From: Hirundichthys speculiger | Lineage: Eukaryota; Chordata; Actinopteri; Beloniformes; Exocoetidae | Assembly (NCBI GenBank): GCA_018398805.1 | Contig: JAGFBZ010001885.1 | Coordinates: 1,451,001-1,515,000 of the forward strand | Reading direction: 5' to 3' | DNA length: 64,000 nucleotides | Part shown: positions 33,881 through 46,485 of the stretch, piece after piece | How positions within the stretch are numbered: the first letter of the stretch is position 1 | Layout of the letters: each line of letters starts with the position of its first letter | Notes under the pieces: generated by a model | What the model saw: only the letters and a program-made list of their open reading frames with translations | The model's database searches: none | What the model was told of the DNA's origin: nothing | Position numbers and translations under genes: made by a program

Positions 33881-35782
33881 TGAGATTTTTAGCACCTGCT
33901 ACTAGGTGTGTTTGGCACAGTAGTTTTTACTACAGTGAACCACGGAGAGAGGCAACCCAAGGAGAGCTTAAGATGTTGACTGAGCAGGTTTTTCAAAATT
34001 CCCAATGGGAATAAATAGATAAAAAAGTAGATGTTTGTGTGATGCATCCTTGAATTTCTGCAGCATTTTTGCAGACTACATTTCCCAATCCGAGACGAGG
34101 TTGAAGCTTGAATGTTCTATATTGTGAAACTTTGTGAAGAGGTGGTTAGGGTGCAGATATATTAACTAAATGATGTTTAAACTATGTTTTGCTTTCAATA
34201 GTTAAACTATTCCACCAAAAACGTTCCTATAAAACCTTCTCTGACAGCCTTGAAGATCCTCTAAGCAACTGTGAACCATGATGGAGTGCGTACCGTGGTT
34301 CAGGTTGCTTCGCTGCTTCAAGAATGGGACACCTTAGAGTCACTGGTACCACTGAGATTGAAACATGATTATCTGTTGTCTGTTATGACTAACAAAAAAA
34401 AAGATGTTGGTACAGAGGTGGTGCATCAACTAAATATTTTTGGGAAGCTGATTTGACTCAAGGGTTTAATTTTTAATAAACTAATTTTTCTCTACTTTAG
34501 GTACAGAAGTAGCTTGGAAACAAAAATGCTTAACAAACAAAAAAGTTTAGTCCTCCAAAGGGTTACAAATAACATCAATATCAAACAGTAATGAAAACAA
34601 CAGAAAACAAGTATATAAGGGTCAGTCTCAGGGTTCAAGCTTGTTATTTTTTTTTCTTTTTACTACTATTCAGAATTTTAACATGCTAACTGAAACCTGA
34701 GACCTTTTTTTGCTGTCTCTCTTTGCACTGTAAAGTTTGATCTTGGGACAAACTTCTTTGGACATCCACCTCTGGGAAGATTCACGACTGCCTTGAACGT
34801 TTTTCACTTGTGAATAACTTTTCTCACTGTGGAACGATGAACTAACTGCTTGTTGTTGGAATGTGTCTTATAAGCCTCATAAACCTTCCAGATTGATGGG
34901 CAGCAGAAATGCTTCTCAAAGATTATTCCTTGTGTCTTTCCTTCTTGGCATTACCTTAGACCCAAAACATCTGCCTTCACAGACATGCTCACAACTTGCT
35001 GATGACCAATCAAGTGCATTGATTAGCAGCTGCTACTTACTATATTAATTCTTTTGGAAGCAGCGAGGGTGTTTTTCCAAACACCACCACTGTATTTCAT
35101 CTTAGTTTTTGTTGAACTAATAGAACTGTGTAGTTAGGGTATGTGATGTTAATCTTTTTTCTTTTCTTTTTTCTCATTTGCATGAGTGCAGTTTCACATC
35201 ACGGGCTGTGTGAATGTTACTTTTAATGTGAAGTGCTCCTGAGTAGGCAACAAGACTAAAAAGCAATATATAAATGATGTCATTACTGTGCGTCTAAAAT
35301 AACTTGACAGAATGAACCTTGCCAACAGAGACGGTGCCTGCTTTCAAGTCTTTTTGGAGAAAACACACTTGCAGACAGAAAAGCAGGCCTCCAGACAGAG
35401 TTGGCACACAGCTGTACATACTGTAAGCACACAGATCTGAGTAGTCTTGCTGTGCCTTGATCCTCTCTGCCTCTTGGAACTTGTCTGGCTTCAGACCCAG
35501 TCTGCTTGAGCTTCTCATAGAAACTGACACACAAGGCTCAGAACCAGTTTTCTGACGCACATGCAGGCAACTGCTTAAGTACTTTCTCTGTTTGTGTGTG
35601 TGTGTGTGTGCACGTAGCAGCTCAGAGCTGTGGCAGGGTTTGGTTGTGACAGCCGAGTCTCAGGAGAGGTTGTACAGATCCGGGCTGAGCTAAGAACCAG
35701 GGCCCGGTTGTGTTCGAGGGAGAGTTACACGACAGCAGTCCTACAACAGAGGTTTATCTCCTGGCTGCTGCTTCTCCTGCAG
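33881..35782. other. Non-coding stretch
   Basis: AT-rich with no gene. The last 250 bases are GC-richer and open in one plus-strand frame whose Leu/Pro end is created by the adjacent C run. Confidence 0.45.
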
Positions 35783-35812
35783 CCCCCCCCCCCCCCCCCC
35801 CCCCCCCCCCCC
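35783..35812. repeat. poly-C run (30 C)
   Basis: Thirty consecutive C followed by ACCACCACT. The complementary strand is a G run able to form a quadruplex. Confidence 0.9.
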
Positions 35813-36230
35813 ACCACCACTCCTGCACCCCGAGCCCAGAGGGGAGGATACACGTCTGTCTGACTTACCCCTGACTTTCAGCCTGACTTACCCCTGAACT
35901 CTGTATTTGTTTGATTTATTTGTTTGGTCTATATCTACAAGATTTACCCTGTGATAAACGGTTTGATTTTCTATTTTACCACTTGACTATACTGTATGTC
36001 TCTGACTTACTGGCTGACTTATTGCCCAACTGACTTAATGCTTCTTTCTGTTGTTCCATTTTGGCTGTGCCAGACCGCTAATAAATTATAAGTGCTAAAC
36101 TGTAATGTGAGACAGGGCTATCTGTCTCACGTTGATTGCTGATTTATACCCCAAAATATAAGATTTTAGTGGAGGTTTTAATCCAAAGCAACATGCACGC
36201 AAGGATCAACATTAGACCGTAATATAGCTC
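35813..36230. other. Non-coding stretch with short repeats
   Basis: Contains two CTGACTTACCCCTGA copies near 35860-35900 and a short perfect hairpin GTGAGACAG/CTGTCTCAC at 36107-36130 (6-base loop). No gene. Confidence 0.5.
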
Positions 36231-36610
36231 TGTCAGGACTGGTGAGTTGAAGGACTTAGATCCAAATGTAGGAGACCAGCGAGGCAGAAGTATGAAAAAT
36301 GCACTTTTATTAGCTTTCCGGCTGTAGCTGGAAATCCAAAAGCCAAGAAACTGAGGAGAGCTGGTGGAGACTTCTGAACAACATGAGAGGCATGACAAAC
36401 AGGAAGACGACAGCCTTGCAGAGGAAAAAGGACAGACAGACTGACAGACACTCGAGCCCGACAGGCCACAGGTGGTGAGAGTTAGGGCAGAGAGGACCAA
36501 CACAGGAAGTCAAACAAGATGCCACACAAAAGAGAAAAATATCAAATCAAACAGGAAGTCCAGCAAACCAGCTGAACCCAAAACAAGAGAACAGAAGCTT
36601 AATGAGTCCA
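36231..36610 (-). mobile_element. LTR fragment, minus strand
   Basis: Begins TGTCAGGACTGGTGAGTTG and contains GAGACCAGCGAGGCAGA, GCACTTTTATTAGC (minus-strand AATAAA-type signal) and CACAGGTGGTGAGAGTTAGG. I recognise these blocks from a common fish LTR read in reverse. The far terminus (expected to end in TGACA on plus) is not present, so it is truncated on the right. Confidence 0.6.
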
Positions 36611-37128
36611 GGAAAACAGCGCTACAGCTTAATCAAACCGGATAACTAGGAAAAACAAAAGTGGCTCTGTTGTGATTTCACTGCACACAAGATGTGTTAA
36701 GAACCAGAAATACAACAGCTGCCTTCAAAATATGTAAGAAACTGTAAAATAATGGAGTAATGTAGTTCAAAACATCAAGATAAAGCCCAAATTCATTTGA
36801 AAATTGGGGAAAGTGATGAAATCTCATTTGTTCATAAACTACAACATACTTAGTTTATCACATCTATTACACACATCATGACTCTCTGGAAGAATATGCA
36901 CAACTTGAAACGAGGAAGACCTCTCTAAGAGAATAATGATTTTAAGCACATCAAAACATTTACAGCCAGGAGAGGTGGAAACATTTTCTTTTTTTCTTAA
37001 ATGCTGAAAATATATAAAGCTGCAACACACTTGAAAAAACAAAAACACAAAAAACAAGGCCAAAGATAAACAAACAAAGGCAGAAAAGTTTACTTGTACA
37101 CTTGGAATCTGTCTTTGCATAGCTTTTT
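36611..37128. other. Non-coding stretch
   Basis: AT-rich, no gene. Confidence 0.45.
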
Positions 37129-37129
37129 A

Positions 37130-37190
<61 letters not shown>
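37129..37190. repeat. (ATCT)n tetranucleotide microsatellite
   Basis: About fifteen tandem ATCT units, essentially perfect. Likely length-polymorphic. Confidence 0.95.
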
Positions 37191-38723
37191 GAATCTTTGC
37201 TGAACGTGCTTAGCAAACAGTAATTGTGTTGTCATCTGGTGTCACAGACAGAAGTAACCAGACGATCGAAGACATGTTCACTCCCCTGTTTGCTCATTTC
37301 CAGCCATCATTGTTGTTGCATCCAAAATAGTCCATCAAATGAAATTGAAACTGAAAAAAAAAAAAAAACGAATTTGTGCTGCTTAAAAAAAATGTCCATA
37401 GTCCATAATCTATACAAGTATCAGTCGCTGATACATTACTGGTCCATACAAGTAAAATTGTGTTTGGTATTTAGAACTCCGTAATCCAATGTATGTTCAG
37501 TCACAGAGTGTAACGTGCAGTAAATTAATTATCTGTTATGCAGTGTGGCCTGCATTAATCTTATAAGACTGCAAAAACCATAAAGTGTGAACCTGGCTTA
37601 AGATAAAGGATGAGGAGGCATGAAATGAATGACATTGGAACATTTCTCAGATTAAACTAGCGTTGGTGAGTTTAATTACATGTAATTAATATTGTTATGA
37701 CAAAGAAAATACAAGAAAGAGAGTAGAAAAGAATTACAAAGTCTTTTTTTTATGTGTTTACCACTTTGAAAGAGATTTTTCTTTTTCATGTATTCTTTTC
37801 CTTTCTCTATGCGATTAAAAATGCATTTTTTTTTGTGTGATTGTCTAAGTGGATTTTGGTTGAAGGGAGGAAGTTATTTTGTGATGAGAGCGACAGCTGA
37901 GCAGCCAGGTCCTGCGGGCCTTGTGCTCGGGAAGCTGGCAAACCTCTTAGTGCGACATGACAACGGCAGCTTCATCTCCTCTGCCCAGAAACAGAGCTCT
38001 GGAAAAAGTCCCAGATCTCTGACAACTGCACCCTGATTGGTCCAGGTTCGGCCCAATTTTTAAAACTTGCAGGTGCCCCAACTTTGTATTTGTTTGAAAG
38101 GACAAATCTGTTACACATTCTGTCTGTTCATAAGTATGCAAGGTGCACGTCAGTCTACTGGGACTTTGACAGGTGTTCATTCATGGGCATTTTCAACACC
38201 GAGGTACAAAAATGAATTCTTATGTTCTTGTGTGCAAGAGATGTGGGGTTTAAAATGTGAAATAAACACCATTAGGACATAGTTATTCTGTATCTAGTCA
38301 CTGAGCTCCTGTAAAAAAGTTAATTGTCTCAGTTTCAACCAGTTATTCACAGTTCAATGCAAACAGGTCATATTTTCTAGTCTCATCTCAAATCGAGGGA
38401 TAAAATAACATACTGCTTCCAGTCATACTGTACCTGTACCTGTACATGTATAGGAAAAGATCAGGTAAACATTCAAAAGGTCTGTGGTAATGCACTATTA
38501 TTCATCTAAAGTTACACCTGCAGTCAGTGGGTAACTGTAGCACCCACCCACCCATTGTCTGACAATAATGATGTTGTACACTGTCAGGCCACAATTATAC
38601 ATCATATTTTCACTGGTAAAGTCTGAATCAGACTATACAGACGGATGGAAACCTGCAGTGGAGATGGTAGCAGGAAAAACAGTTCACATGGGTTTAATGA
38701 AACACAGTATAAGAAAACTTTGG
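37191..38723. other. Non-coding stretch
   Basis: AT-rich with no gene. The frames at 37874-38180 on both strands have no family motif. Confidence 0.45.
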
Positions 38724-38860
38724 GCAGCTTGCTGGATTGGTTAGCACTGCTGCTGCACGGCTAGCAGGTTCCTGGTTTAACCCTGGGCTCGGGCCGGCTT
38801 GCAAATAAACCACTGGAGTAAATGTGAGTGTATGTGGTTGGTTGTCCAGGGTTGTTGGTC
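38724..38860 (+). mobile_element. tRNA-headed SINE, degraded copy
   Basis: The head TTGGTTAGCACTGCTGC and box-B-like TTCCTGGTTTAACCC match the family at 24090. Much of the middle body is deleted, and GTGAGTGTATGTGGTTGGTT continues it. Confidence 0.55.
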
Positions 38861-38951
38861 ATCTGAAGACAGCAGGGCTCCTGCAGACCCTTTTAGTCTC
38901 ATCTAACTTAATTATAATACTGAGTGTAATGTGCAAGGTCTGTGAAAAGCT

Positions 38952-38955
<4 letters not shown>

Positions 38956-38983
<28 letters not shown>
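38956..38983. repeat. (GT)n microsatellite
   Basis: About fourteen GT units. Confidence 0.9.
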
Positions 38984-41900
38984 ATAGGAGCCAGGTGTTT
39001 TGAATTGCAGTACTTTATAGTCTATGATGACCAACATATTACTGTCTACTTTTGAAATGATTCTCACCAATATGTAAAATAGCCAAGACTAACTTAATTC
39101 ATCTTTGAAAATTCATTTGTTCATTTTCTATACTCACTGTCTCCTGTTCAGGTAAACGCAGAAAGGGAGACTGTGTTTACATTATAACAACACAAAAAAC
39201 GTCCACCAGCTATATGTTAAATGCTGTCATGTTACAGAGGACAGCAGAAATAGCCATCAGCACATCAAGAAGACTTTTGCAGTAAAGTCACAAGTTAAAG
39301 TTTATAAAACCATTTGGAGATGGCTGGATACTAAACCTGTCAACACAGTAATATCTCCATTCATTCAGAGGACAGCGATGTGGACTTTGTGTTTTCGATA
39401 AAGATTCTGTTTGAACCAACATGGAGGTCCCCGGAGCATGACAGTTATTGAAGCTGATGTCTAGTTCCCTGCTCTGTTCTCTCACGCTCTCTATTTCTCT
39501 CTGGGACATGGGTACAGTATTCAGCAGTCTGGCTGTTTTATTTCCTCGTCGCTTCCACTTTGAAACACTGTCAAAACCCCGTCTTTACTAACTCTGACAT
39601 CAACTATCTGGTGTTCTTTCTGCTCACGTGCATTCAGACAATCAGTTTTGGCCCTGTAGTTCTGACTCTCTGTCTCGCTGATGTTCAGTGGATCATGCAG
39701 TGGCAGTTGGGCGGTCAACTTTTTCTTTAGGGCACAAAAGGGAATTAAATACAGTAAAGGTGTGTGCACCATAAAAGAGAAGTCTCAGCAGTTTGGAATA
39801 TTTTGCGTTTATTACAATGAATGATCAAGTCCATTACAGCAGCTCATGTATTTGAGGCCGATTCACACACTTCACAACACTATGCTTACATCCATATCAA
39901 GGTATTATCAGTCCAAGTTTCCTGCTGTCGTTCACCAGCTCTGCTCCACCGATGCCACGAGTCCTGCGGAGTCGCTCAAGCTTCAACCTTTAAGGTATCT
40001 TTACTGTCCCCAAATTAATATTGGCCCGTGTCAGCCGATACGGCCTGCGCTGTGTTAAAGGCTCTGACCTTGTACAGTTTATGAGGATGTTGCAGTAATC
40101 TTAAGCTTAACGATGCCCTGTAGGCGATTCTCTTTCTTCTTTTTTTTTTTGTTTAATCGACAGACCTGTGCCAACAGAAAAAAAAGGAAAAAAGTATGAA
40201 CTGATTCAATAAAACAGTGATACAACATTCTCATAAAAATACACTATATTGCAGAGCTTATGTTAACAACTCAAACTCTCTTTTTTCTTTTGCCTGTGGT
40301 TCAAAACATTTTGTCGGTACTGGATGACTCCTTCCTTCACGTGGGACATGACATGGTGGAAGATGCACAAGAAAGAGACATACTTGGAATAACCAAGCAG
40401 CTGGAAGAGTGTACAGGAACATCTGTGTCTAGTCAAGCAGGGGTTGGAGGACCTACAGTCATTAGATGGTGATACTAACCAGTGAACCAGAGTGGTGGGA
40501 ACCTGGAAACAGCTAGGCCACTGAGTAGAACCCTGAACTTACTTTCAAGCCTAATGAATTATGAGATTCCCAGAATTTCCAGCTGTTCTGTGAAGCGTTT
40601 TCCTTTAGTGCTACCATGTATGCATACTTGAACAGCTGCTGGGTCTTAGAATTTAATGAAACTTGAAGTTGATGTGCTTGGCCACCTGCAACGACTCTTA
40701 TTTAAGGAGGAGTCCGTGGCATCTCAGAGATACATATTTAGTGTCATGTCGTACCAGTGCCCTGCTGTGCCTGATCTGGCACCACTGGAAGCTGACAGTA
40801 AACATCATTCTGGATTGTTTTCTGTGAACAAATGGGACGACTCTTTTAAGAGGGTCAGACTTTGGAAGCTAAAAGTTACAGAAACATGTCTGGCTTAACT
40901 TGTCTGAAACTTGTATCATGATTTTCTCCATTTCCTTATTTACTGTTTCTGTTTTATTTGCCATTTAATTTTAGTGTCATATTGTTATCAAGTAGGCTGT
41001 TTTGGAGGAAAAATATCTTAACGTATGGTTCTGTTATGTAGCTTATTTGTCCTTTTAATTCCATATAGAAGTAAAAACATATTTTTCTACCTGAGGAACA
41101 ACAGTCCCTCTCCACTGTGAGTGCTTGTTTTACTTTCTCATGTCTCCTGTGTTATGGTAGTTGTCCAAGCTATTCAGTAACCTTCCAGATTTTGAATAAA
41201 CCATGTTCTTTATCTTAAAAGGCACCCACAAACCCACAAAGAAAGGCACCAGAGCCAACTTTTAATGTGGTCTCATATAAGATAGAAAGTATTTTTTTTT
41301 TTTTTTTCCTGGGATGTAGAGGGATGGGTCTCCACTGTTCTATGGTGATATGTAGTTATTTTTAAAGGCCTTACATGGAACCTAGAAACACAGTAACATC
41401 TGACTCAAGAACACAGATCCACTCAGATATTCTTTTGTGTTTGGTTTGATTGAAGAACTTGCACAGCAATTTACTGAATTTGAAGAACACAATACTAAAT
41501 CAATGAACAAGCTCAAAGCTGTGCGGGTGAGAAAGCCACAGACATTCCCAGTGGAATACATTCATTGACCCTTGCCAAGACTCTATCAAAGCAGATTGGG
41601 GAAGAAATCACCAGCGTCTCATAGAGATATAAAGTGCCGCAAGTTCATTAGTAATTTGCCAATATTCAGAGGGAAAAAAGCTGCAGAAATCTAACTATTG
41701 TGATCTTAGAGCCCCCGAGTTGTAAAGATTTACCATATGTCTCTATTTCCTAGGCAGAAGGTGGTGTTGAGCATTATTCAATAGGTGCCTTCGATATCAA
41801 CTGTGTTGTCTGCTGCTCAGGGTCAGGGATGATATGAGCCATCTCTGACATGATAAATGTGTTCTCCCCCTGCTCACACCTTCTCAAAGAGAAACATAAT

Positions 41901-42391
41901 AACAAAAGTTTTCTACCTAGCTGAGAAAAAAAAAACTTTCTTTTTTCCCTCCTGTTTCCCTTATTTAACCCGCCCCAACAGCTCCTCTGCTGTTTCTCCA
42001 AACAGAGAGTGAGAGACGATGGGGTGATTTGGAGGTGGGCAGGGGTTGTCTGATTGCTATGCATTGTTTAGTTTCTTTCATTAATGCTGGGTGCCAGTTG
42101 AGGGCTACAGATGAACAATAGCAGGAGCCCCAGGCGTGGATCAATAGCAGATTGCTGATAGTGCCCCGTCCATTCTCCCCACCAGATTACATGATAAATG
42201 GGTTGGTCCATACACAGTGACAGGCCCAGGGCTAGTAAAGCTCAGGTAAGGCCCTGTGCCTTCTGGAAATCGCATCCTCCATGTGTGCTGGTTGTGCGTA
42301 GCAAAGCGCTTGTGTGGCTTCGGATATAGAAGTGTATATTTTTATATATGTATATGGACATATATGGCTGCTGATACAAAAGTGTTGTTTT
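38984..42391. other. Non-coding stretch with possible conserved element
   Basis: No gene. A 16-base T run lies at 41292-41307. From about 42060 to 42200 the sequence is complex and repeat-free (GATGAACAATAGCAGGAGCC, ATTACATGATAAATGGG), a plausible conserved non-coding element directly upstream of the hairpin that follows. Judged by eye only. Confidence 0.4.
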
Positions 42392-42470
42392 TAACGGCAA
42401 ACCAACATCATGGACTCACTGTCCCGTCTGTGTGGGACAGTGAGTTCATGATGATGTTGGTTTGTTGTTA
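42392..42470 (+). ncRNA. Compact miRNA-sized hairpin candidate
   Basis: 5' arm 42392-42425, loop GTCTGTGT (42426-42433), 3' arm 42434-42470. Arms pair almost fully: CAAACCAACATCAT and GGACTCACTGTCCC on the left match GGGACAGTGAGTTC and ATGATGTTGGTTTG on the right, with a three-base bulge and G-U pairs at the base. Total length of about 79 nt, a short loop and a stem of more than 30 bp fit a pre-miRNA or a tiny foldback MITE. I do not recognise a known miRNA seed. The complementary strand forms an equivalent hairpin. Confidence 0.4.
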
Positions 42471-42949
42471 TTCTTCAGAAAAACATGTGGTTATTCTGAA
42501 TAGCAATAAGAAAAATACAATTTATTCTAATGCAAAAATCAAATCAAATCAAATAGCCACATTTTCCGAGCGCATCTTAAGCTTCACTGTTCTTTTACCA
42601 TCACGGTATGTATCCACCAACTGGTTTCAGCAGTTGTTCCTGGTTCTTTGCTTTTTCCTCCTCATCTTTTAGACTTTTCACATTTTCTTTTTTTAGAAGT
42701 TTTGGATTATTGCATCATCAGATAACGGCAGCATGAATGGGAATTGTAGGTCTGATTCGTTTGCGCTCACTCTGGGGGGCAGACTGACAGTCCTGTGCTA
42801 AGGACCTCTGGTCCAACACCGGTGGTGCAGCAGAGATCCACAGATATTGGTCTCCAGGCTGTGGTTCCATGTCCTCTGTGGCAGTCGACAAGACTTCTGT
42901 GAGGGGTGTCCAATATCTGGGTGTTCACCACTTTAGCCACTTGTCCTAT
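42471..42949. other. Non-coding stretch
   Basis: No gene. Balanced composition at 42720-42940 may be LINE-derived, given the LINE end that follows, but no motif was identified. Confidence 0.35.
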
Positions 42950-43400
42950 ATAGATTAGATTAAACTAGATTAGATTTCACTTTGTCATTACACGTTACAA
43001 TAAGGCAATGAATTAAACCTCTAACCAGTGAATTTGTAGTTGTGAAAAATATTTATATATGTACAGGGTGGGTATAAATAATCCTGAGTATGAATAATGG
43101 ATAATAATAAAGGGGACTGAGCTGCAGTTGGTCAGAATGCTCTTTATGGTGCAGCAGCAGAAGTTCACCAGGATGTCCAGAGGTAGGTGTTTCTTTATAG
43201 ATGGTTCTAGCAGCAGGCAGGAAGGATCACCTTCAGCGCTTTGTGTTGCAGCAGATCTCAAGATGATGCTCAGAGTTCTCCATGATGTTTTTCATTTTAT
43301 AACTGCACCTTTGCACAATCAGCTCTAGAGGCTCCAGGACAGAGCCATTCGTCTTTATCAGTTTGTTCAGTTTCCTTAAGTCTCTGGCTCTGATGCCGCT
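42950..43400 (-). mobile_element. LINE 3' end, minus strand
   Basis: The left side carries the tail TAGATTAGATTAAACTAGAT and TTTGTCATTACACGTTACAA, typical of the 3' end of a fish non-LTR element read in reverse. The minus strand at 43400-43200 translates to fragments such as RLKETEQTDK/LRKLNKLIK and FLPAA, equivalent to the RKINKLIKKAxSVLG ... RSFLPAAV region at the ORF end. Stops and shifts throughout. Confidence 0.6.
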
Positions 43401-43732
43401 CCAATAAAATCAAATATTGAAAACTATAAAGCCATGTGTTCATGGTTGGATTCAATCCTTCACTCAAAATGGGAAACAAATAATAATATCTATTTGCAAC
43501 CTGCAGAGCTATACCAACACAATATTTGAGAGCTGAATCATGTTTTATTATAGCTTTCAGTACATATATACATAACAGTATAAAAAATGTTTTTATGTTT
43601 TATGCCATATCAGTGAAGTATGACCTGATGGAGGCACCAGTAGTTGTACGTGTGAACATGATCATAGTAAAAAGTGTAAGTGTTTTGTGCAGCGTGAAAT
43701 GCCAGAGCATTATATAGACACTGAAATGTTCT
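43401..43732. other. Non-coding stretch
   Basis: AT-rich, no gene. Confidence 0.45.
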
Positions 43733-44639
43733 GAGTGGTGTGAATCTTTTACTATCTCACGATTCAATTCGATTCCGATTTTTGGGGCCATGATTCAATT
43801 TAAAATCGATTTTCGATTCAAAATAATTTTATTCATAATGATTTTTGATCGGGATCTATTCCCATCTGCTTTGCTAAACAGAATGACAAATGGGGACATT
43901 AAAGTGTCTTTTTCATATTTATTAAGTTTTAAACATTTATCCATGCTTAGATAGAATTGTTGCAACTGTTACATGGAAGCAATATCACATACCGCTGAAG
44001 GAACAAAAATAAAAGTGCATCTTTATTAAAAAAATAGTGCAGTTAAATTCTGAGGAAAGTGCATTTACCAAAAACAGTTTGTGGTCCTTAACTGCTACTC
44101 TAAGTATGGCTCACTATTTAATTTTTTATTTTTTTTACCTTCTTGGAGCTGGCAAAGAGCTTCGTGAAGTACTACAGTGTCAGTTAGTCTGCGGCTGACA
44201 GCTGACTCTGCTCCGTGTCTTAGATCTCCGGTTGATTCCTCGTAACATCCCGCGCATTTGTTGTGTTGCCGAAGTGCTTGATCTTAGTTTTGGAGTGCCT
44301 GTATACTGTGTGTGTCATGTCCAGCTCAGCGTTTCCGGGCATTCGGTTAAAAACCAAAATTACGGCAAATTTTAACTTTTAGCGAAGACGGGGCTGGTTG
44401 GATCTCCTTTTCCTCCATCTTTGTTTTGGTGATTTCTGCACATGGGTGTGTTCCAAAGCCGGCTGCGTGGTGACGTCTAGGACATCCCGCGTAGTTACGA
44501 AACGGACGCAGACAGCCAGCGGATTTTTTAAAAATTATTATTGTTTTAAATCGATTTTGAGACATTTTATATCGATTCTGAATCGTAGCAAATGAAAATC
44601 GCGACTCTTATGCAAATCAGTTTTTTGGTACACCCCTAA
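43733..44639. mobile_element. hAT-like element with GGTGT termini
   Basis: The left end TGAGTGGTGTGAATC and the reverse-complemented right end TAGGGGTGTACC are loosely inverted, with mirror-image ATCGATTTTCGATTC and AATCGATTTTGAGAC subterminal tracts. That is a standard look for a fish hAT group. The target duplication is not clear. About 900 bp, no transposase frame. GC-rich middle at 44200-44520. Confidence 0.55.
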
Positions 44640-45565
44640 TACTCTGGTATCGATGGAGGGTGGAGGAGTGGGGGTGTTTGAACCAGAAATGCAGGGACCT
44701 TTTGGTGGTACTGCTCCATGTGATCAGGCGAGACCTTTATGAGTCTCCAAGATAAGGGCTGGTATAAATGTATGGGTGCATGTGTACATATCTGAGATTG
44801 TAGGGTTTCCTAAATTCCTTCTATAATAGACACATAGACCCGGGCAGATATAAGAATCTTAACTGGTAATTCACTGTCACTACAGTGGGACACAGTGTAA
44901 GGGGTCTCAGTCTAATAGGGGTTAAAAACCTTCAGGGCAGAGACTCACTCTGTACTGAAGCACAACATGAGTTAAGGGAAAAATATGAATTGATCCTGAG
45001 TTCCTGGAAGGCCATTTCCAATTATTTCCTTTCTTTCTGGCAATAATATTTCCACAGCATTTTTCAAAACAAATGCTGCGATATTGGTATTTTCCCCTTA
45101 AGCCACACATCTTTCACAGCATTTGTGATTTGTGTGATAATTTCCATAAAATAGATGGGAGCAAAAGAAAGTGAAAGTTGCTATAATTCAAGGTCCTTTA
45201 GTAAAGCTAGAGAACACCAGTGGCTAGTTAATCTACTCATTGACATGTTGTCCTCTGCTGTGGCTGAAGGACGGTCTTTAGACTAATGACCACACATATG
45301 GCGCGTTGCCCATTTAAAAGAGAAACAAACACCTCCTGGCAATGGTGAATGAGCGAACTGTGGAAAGATGTGTGGCAGAGACGTGAAATAATGTGTGCAG
45401 CCTGAAACAGACACAGATGCTAATTCACTTGTCTGCTAATCACACAAAATCACAAGCATGTGCCAACAGGAAATGATAGAGGGATAAGTGGATAGATTAA
45501 TACTAATGGTAGATGAATGAAGATGGAGACAATCTGATTTAAAGAAAATATACATATTATGCCCT
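44640..45565. other. Non-coding stretch
   Basis: No gene or recognised repeat. A TGGCGCGTTGCCC patch lies near 45300. The final five bases GCCCT form the left target duplication of the LTR. Confidence 0.45.
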
Positions 45566-45989
45566 TGTCACGGGTGGTGGGGGAGTGTGGAAGGAGGATC
45601 CAAGATACAGGAGGTTCAAAAACAAAAAGGGTCTTTATTAAACAAAAGTACAAAACTCCAAATTCCACAAAATCCAAAAATATAAACTTGAGTTAAATCC
45701 AAGAAACATGGTGAAGTGGACGATGACAAGTAGATTGGGATGCTGAGGTAGAGATGACAATAGACAGCAAACAGAAATGGAGTGACAGGACTTATAAACA
45801 CACAGGAACAAACGAGAGGCAGGTGTGAACAATCAGGCTGACGAGGGGGAGGAAGAAAAGCTGAACACCACGAAGACAAGACAGACCTTCAAAGTAAAGC
45901 AGGAAGCACTACAGTCATGGAGAGAGGCCAACTTAACAAAACACACAGAACATACAAAAAATCAGTCATGGCTGACCCGGGCCATGACA
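45566..45989 (-). mobile_element. Solo LTR, Gypsy-type, minus strand
   Basis: A 424-bp unit starting TGTCACGG and ending CCATGACA, so termini are TG..CA with TGTCA/TGACA inverted ends. Exact 5-bp duplication GCCCT on both sides (45561-45565, 45990-45994). On the minus strand, in order: the 5' end TGTCATGGCCCGGG, a TATA-like TTTATAAG near 45798, and an AATAAAGA polyadenylation signal near 45633. No internal gag-pol remains, so it is a solo LTR left by recombination between two LTRs. Confidence 0.9.
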
Positions 45990-45994
45990 GCCCT

Positions 45995-46485
45995 TTATTA
46001 TAAGTTTACGCAATTTCCTGAAGTCTTACTGAAATGGCTTTGATATCTTTTTTGTGGTGGTACCACAGAGATACACTATCATAGCTTCGTATTAAACCTT
46101 GTCCTTAGAGGTTTGTTCATAGCAGCAGGTTTTAGGAGGCGGAGTTAAATCTGAACCCTGCAAATCTGAACAAATCCCCATATGATACAACAACTTTGCT
46201 CCAAAGCTAAGTGATAGGGTTGTGCTTTTTTTTTTTAAGTTTGTAGTCACCTAGACACCCAAAAGCACAGAAAAAAAGGCCATTTTAGTTGTGATTACCT
46301 TAGAAACAAACAGCACATTGGATCATCTATTAGCACCTGCCTCAGCCTTTTTACAGTGTATTTAATTGCACACATTTTCAGAAGTGTGAAATTACATGCA
46401 GATGCAGCTGAAGATGACATTGATGGAATTATACGATTTAACCCTATAACAGTTGAAATTCAGATTCCTACCTTCCAATTCAATT
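45995..46485. other. Non-coding stretch
   Basis: No gene. Nothing recognised. Confidence 0.45.

Noticed and set aside
37129..37190. Satellite or CRISPR-like array
   Set aside because: It is a simple ATCT microsatellite with no spacers.
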